A DNA stretch of 51,002 nt from Bacteroidales bacterium (GTDB lineage Bacteria; Bacteroidota; Bacteroidia; Bacteroidales; UBA932), in the NCBI GenBank assembly GCA_017561665.1, contig JAFZBQ010000126.1, positions 1 through 51,002 of the forward strand, written 5' to 3'. The notes under the pieces were generated by a model. It made no database searches, had not been told where the DNA came from, and was given only the letters and a program-made list of their open reading frames with translations. Both the position numbers and the translations under genes were made by a program. The number at the start of each line of letters is the position of its first letter. Within the stretch, counting starts at the first letter, position 1. Shown here piece after piece: positions 48,968 to 51,002 of this stretch.

Positions 48968-50251
48968 ATGAATATTCTGGTTATTAACGGCAGTCCTAAA
49001 GGGAACAATTCGATAACGTTGCACACTTGTCTGTATCTTGAGAAGCACAATCCGCATCATAAGTTTGAATACATTTCCGCAGGGCAGAAGGCCAAGGCCC
49101 TGGAAAAGGATTTCCGCCCCGCGCTTGAGGCATTGCACCGTGCCGACCTTATTCTCTTCTGCTACCCTGTTTACACATTTCTGGTGCCATATCAGCTGCA
49201 TCGGTTCATCGAGTTGATGAAAGAGTCCGGGGAAGACTTTTCCGGCAAGATTTCAACCCAGGTGACTACTTCGAAGCATTTCTACGACGTCACCGCCCAC
49301 CGCTTTATACAGGATAACTGCGGCGATATGGGTATCCGCTGCCTTGAATGGCTGTCGGCCGATATGGATGATATCCTGAGCGAGAAAGGCCGCCGCCAGG
49401 CAACCGGCTGGTTCGATTACACAATGTGGCAGATAGAGGGTGGCTGCGACGCTTCCGCCGAAGGTAAAGTCGCTGGAAAGAAGGCGGTGATAGTGACCGA
49501 CCTGTTGCCGGAAGACATCAGGCTAAAATCTATGATCGACCGGTTTGTGGAGGTTTTCCCCTACGAATGTGACATTATCAATATTGAGGATTTTCCGTTT
49601 ATGGGCGGTTGCCTGAGCTGCTTTACCTGCGCAGCTGAGGGCAAGTGTGTATACAAGGACGGTTTTGACGAGTTCCTGAGAGGCACCATTCATAAGCACG
49701 ACGCCATAATGTATGCCTTTCGCATTAAGGACCACTCGATGGGTTCCCGCTTCAAGATGTACGATGACCGCCAGTTCTGCAACGGTCATCGCACGGTTAC
49801 GATGGGGACGCCGTTCGGCTATATTGTCGAAGGTGAATATAGTAAGGAGGAGAATCTAAGGCTGCTCCTTGAAGCGCGCGCTCAGGTCGGAGGTAACTTC
49901 CTGGCAGGAGTCGCCAGTGACGAAGGCGACATAGAGGCCAATATAAAGCGTCTTGCGGCCACGATGGCCTATGCTATGGAAAAGCAGTACACTCCGCCGC
50001 AGAATTTCTATGGTGTGGGAGGAATGAAGATTTTCCGTGACCTCATATACCAGATGCGCGGCCTGATGCGTGCCGACCACAAGTTTTTCAAGAGTCACGG
50101 GCAGTACGATTTCCCGCAGAAGAAGTGGAAACAGTCAATGATGATGTACCTGATCGGAGGTCTGATGCGCAGCAAGAAGATGAAGGCAAAGATGGGCACC
50201 AAATTCACCGAAGGCATGATCGCCCCCTACAAGAAGATCCTGGAAGAATAA
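48968..50251 (+). CDS. Tandem flavodoxin-like NAD(P)H-dependent oxidoreductase
   Basis: 427 residues from the ATG at 48968. Two flavodoxin-fold halves: residues 1-165 start with ILVINGSPKGNNS (FMN phosphate loop) and have FCYPVYTFLVPYQL; residues ~175-330 start KKAVIVTDLLPED and have GGCLSCFTCAAEGKC, the Cys-rich GCxxCxxC-type motif of NADPH-dependent FMN reductase/iron-sulfur flavoproteins. The C-terminal ~100 residues are basic and helical, with no predicted function. An in-frame TTG at 48953 is less likely as start. Confidence 0.8.
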   Translation: MNILVINGSPKGNNSITLHTCLYLEKHNPHHKFEYISAGQKAKALEKDFRPALEALHRADLILFCYPVYTFLVPYQLHRFIELMKESGEDFSGKISTQVTTSKHFYDVTAHRFIQDNCGDMGIRCLEWLSADMDDILSEKGRRQATGWFDYTMWQIEGGCDASAEGKVAGKKAVIVTDLLPEDIRLKSMIDRFVEVFPYECDIINIEDFPFMGGCLSCFTCAAEGKCVYKDGFDEFLRGTIHKHDAIMYAFRIKDHSMGSRFKMYDDRQFCNGHRTVTMGTPFGYIVEGEYSKEENLRLLLEARAQVGGNFLAGVASDEGDIEANIKRLAATMAYAMEKQYTPPQNFYGVGGMKIFRDLIYQMRGLMRADHKFFKSHGQYDFPQKKWKQSMMMYLIGGLMRSKKMKAKMGTKFTEGMIAPYKKILEE

Positions 50252-50261
50252 GCGTTATACC

Positions 50262-50469
50262 GGGCAGAAGCCTTCGCTTGTAAATGGTTTGTTGCTTCGT
50301 CTCGTTCGGCTCCCCTCCATTCAAAAACGCCTATGCTCGGGTAACTCGCTTCGCTCAGACATCCCTCGCATGGCCAGCGTTTTTTCGATGCGGGCTGCCA
50401 CGCTTCGCTCGGCAACGCCTCACTCCGACAACCGCACAAACCATTTCAAGCTTCGGACATTTTCTGCCC
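50262..50469. repeat. 208-bp inverted-repeat element of unknown nature
   Basis: The 400-base stretch between the flavodoxin gene and the CRISPR array holds no credible gene. Its left half is bounded by imperfect terminal inverted repeats: GGGCAGAA (50262-50269) with TTCTGCCC (50462-50469), and GCTTGTAAATGGTTTGT (50276-50292) with ACAAACCATTTCAAGC (50436-50451). Inside are nested inverted repeats (GTTGC/GCAAC; AAAAACGC/GCGTTTTT) and three copies of a GCTTCGctC motif. It could be a MITE-like element or a structured RNA. From 50470 to 50652 I see nothing further. Confidence 0.6.
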
Positions 50470-50652
50470 TTCCTTGATGATTTCCGTCAAACACAAGCGG
50501 GCTTACCCCCCTCAGAGATATCTACAGGACATATGAGTCCGCGCCAAGGGCCGAAGTCGGGCTGTGAAGCGGACGCACCCCGCTCAGAACGCCTTCGGAG
50601 GCCTTCCAATCCGCGCGTATTTGGCAGAATGATATCAATCACTTCCACATGA

Positions 50653-51002
50653 CTTGGTATGAAAGGCTTTTATTCCTATCTTTGACATCGTCACAACATC
50701 AAACTGCGCATCGAAATAACCCATCTTCCAGTTGTGAATGGCTTTCATTTTTCCTATCTTTGACATCGTCACAACATCGAACATTCGTTCCATCGGTTGT
50801 CATCAAAAGTTGTGAATGGCTTTCATTTTTCCTATCTTTGACATCGTCACAACATCTTATAATAAGTCATAGTACCGTTAGAGTCAGTTGTGAATGGCTT
50901 TCATTTTTCCTATCTTTGACATCGTCACAACATCGTCAGCGACACTATAGAGCTGGCGCCGCCGGTTGTGAATGGCTTTCATTTTTCCTATCTTTGACAT
51001 CG
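50653..51002 (+). CRISPR. CRISPR array (type II-C-like repeats), continuing beyond the window
   Basis: Five 48-base repeats at a strict 78-base period: 50653 (degenerate), 50731, 50809, 50887, 50965 (cut by the window end). They are separated by four different 30-base spacers (50701-50730, 50779-50808, 50857-50886, 50935-50964). Repeats begin GTTGTGA and end TCACAAC-ATC, forming a 7-bp terminal dyad; repeats of this length and start are typical of type II-C in Bacteroidota. The first repeat matches only in its last 28 bases, marking the old end, so the integration end lies to the right. Each repeat contains TTG-N20-TATCTTTG, a full promoter pointing right. No cas gene or tracrRNA is evident in the window. 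Confidence 0.97.

Noticed and set aside
50277-50292. Possible tracrRNA anti-repeat on the minus strand, pairing imperfectly with the first ~14 bases of the CRISPR repeat
   Set aside because: The match has mismatches, the same sequence is one arm of the inverted-repeat element, no terminator follows and no cas9 is nearby; more likely chance.
50284-50652. 122-codon ORF upstream of the CRISPR array
   Set aside because: It spans the inverted-repeat element, with open frames on both strands, low-complexity composition and no recognisable domain, and it ends inside the first repeat's flank.

Overview
The window looks like a chromosomal segment of a gut-type Bacteroidales (Bacteroidota) with fairly high GC (mid-50s by eye). 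Evidence: promoters have the Bacteroidota TTG / TAnnTTTG form; lipoproteins with short SPII signals are common; there is a cobalamin-uptake locus with a BtuG-like surface propeller; and the array at the right edge has long repeats (48 nt) and 30-nt spacers as in type II-C CRISPR of this phylum. No rRNA, tRNA or phage genes were seen. A family or genus cannot be fixed from the sequence alone.

Layout. 110-2550 (-): small operon of a membrane methyltransferase, an unknown membrane-anchored protein, an AlkD-like DNA repair protein and an SGNH hydrolase. 2614-4449 (+): fused O-/N-acyltransferase, probably for aminolipids. 4450-11016 (-): complete histidine-utilisation operon ftcD-hutU-hutH-hutI; HutU carries an in-frame insertion of about 57 codons built of palindromic repeats. 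11075-17863 (-): a small EF-hand protein, an AspT/YidE-type transporter and a five-gene steroid/bile-acid-type redox operon (SDR, PCMD-like secreted protein, steroid 5-alpha-reductase, Old Yellow Enzyme, SDR). 17955-24572 (+): EF-hand/helical protein; a PRTase-like protein with cytosine permease, GntP permease and DUF486; a divergent tryptophanase with a DUF554 protein. 24626-27708: GDPD lipoprotein (-), threonine aldolase (+), MFS transporter (-). 27897-30864 (+): tandem-repeat secreted protein, LPG-synthase-TM flippase-like protein, BtuC-like permease. 30861-37385 (-): cobalamin riboswitch and its operon (two surface lipoproteins, btuG, btuB, btuF). 37397-39799 (-): a GH3-fold lipoprotein that has lost catalytic residues. 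39864-43486 (+): MscS-type channel and metY. 43493-48866 (-): pncB, TerB-DnaJ protein, small membrane protein, GNAT protein, htpG. 48968-50251 (+): tandem flavodoxin-like protein. 50262-50469: inverted-repeat element. 50653-51002: start of a CRISPR array; no cas gene is in the window.

Main points of interest: (1) one family of palindromic repeats sits in frame in two unrelated genes (hutU, and the signal-peptide region of btuB), in opposite orientations, much like Rickettsia palindromic elements; (2) a five-gene operon around a protein that keeps the active-site residues of human SRD5A2; (3) every CRISPR repeat contains a full Bacteroidota promoter, and the degenerate first repeat keeps essentially only that promoter; (4) a terminator-shaped hairpin lies exactly between a good promoter and the start codon of the PRTase-codB operon; (5) a pseudo-GH3 lipoprotein.
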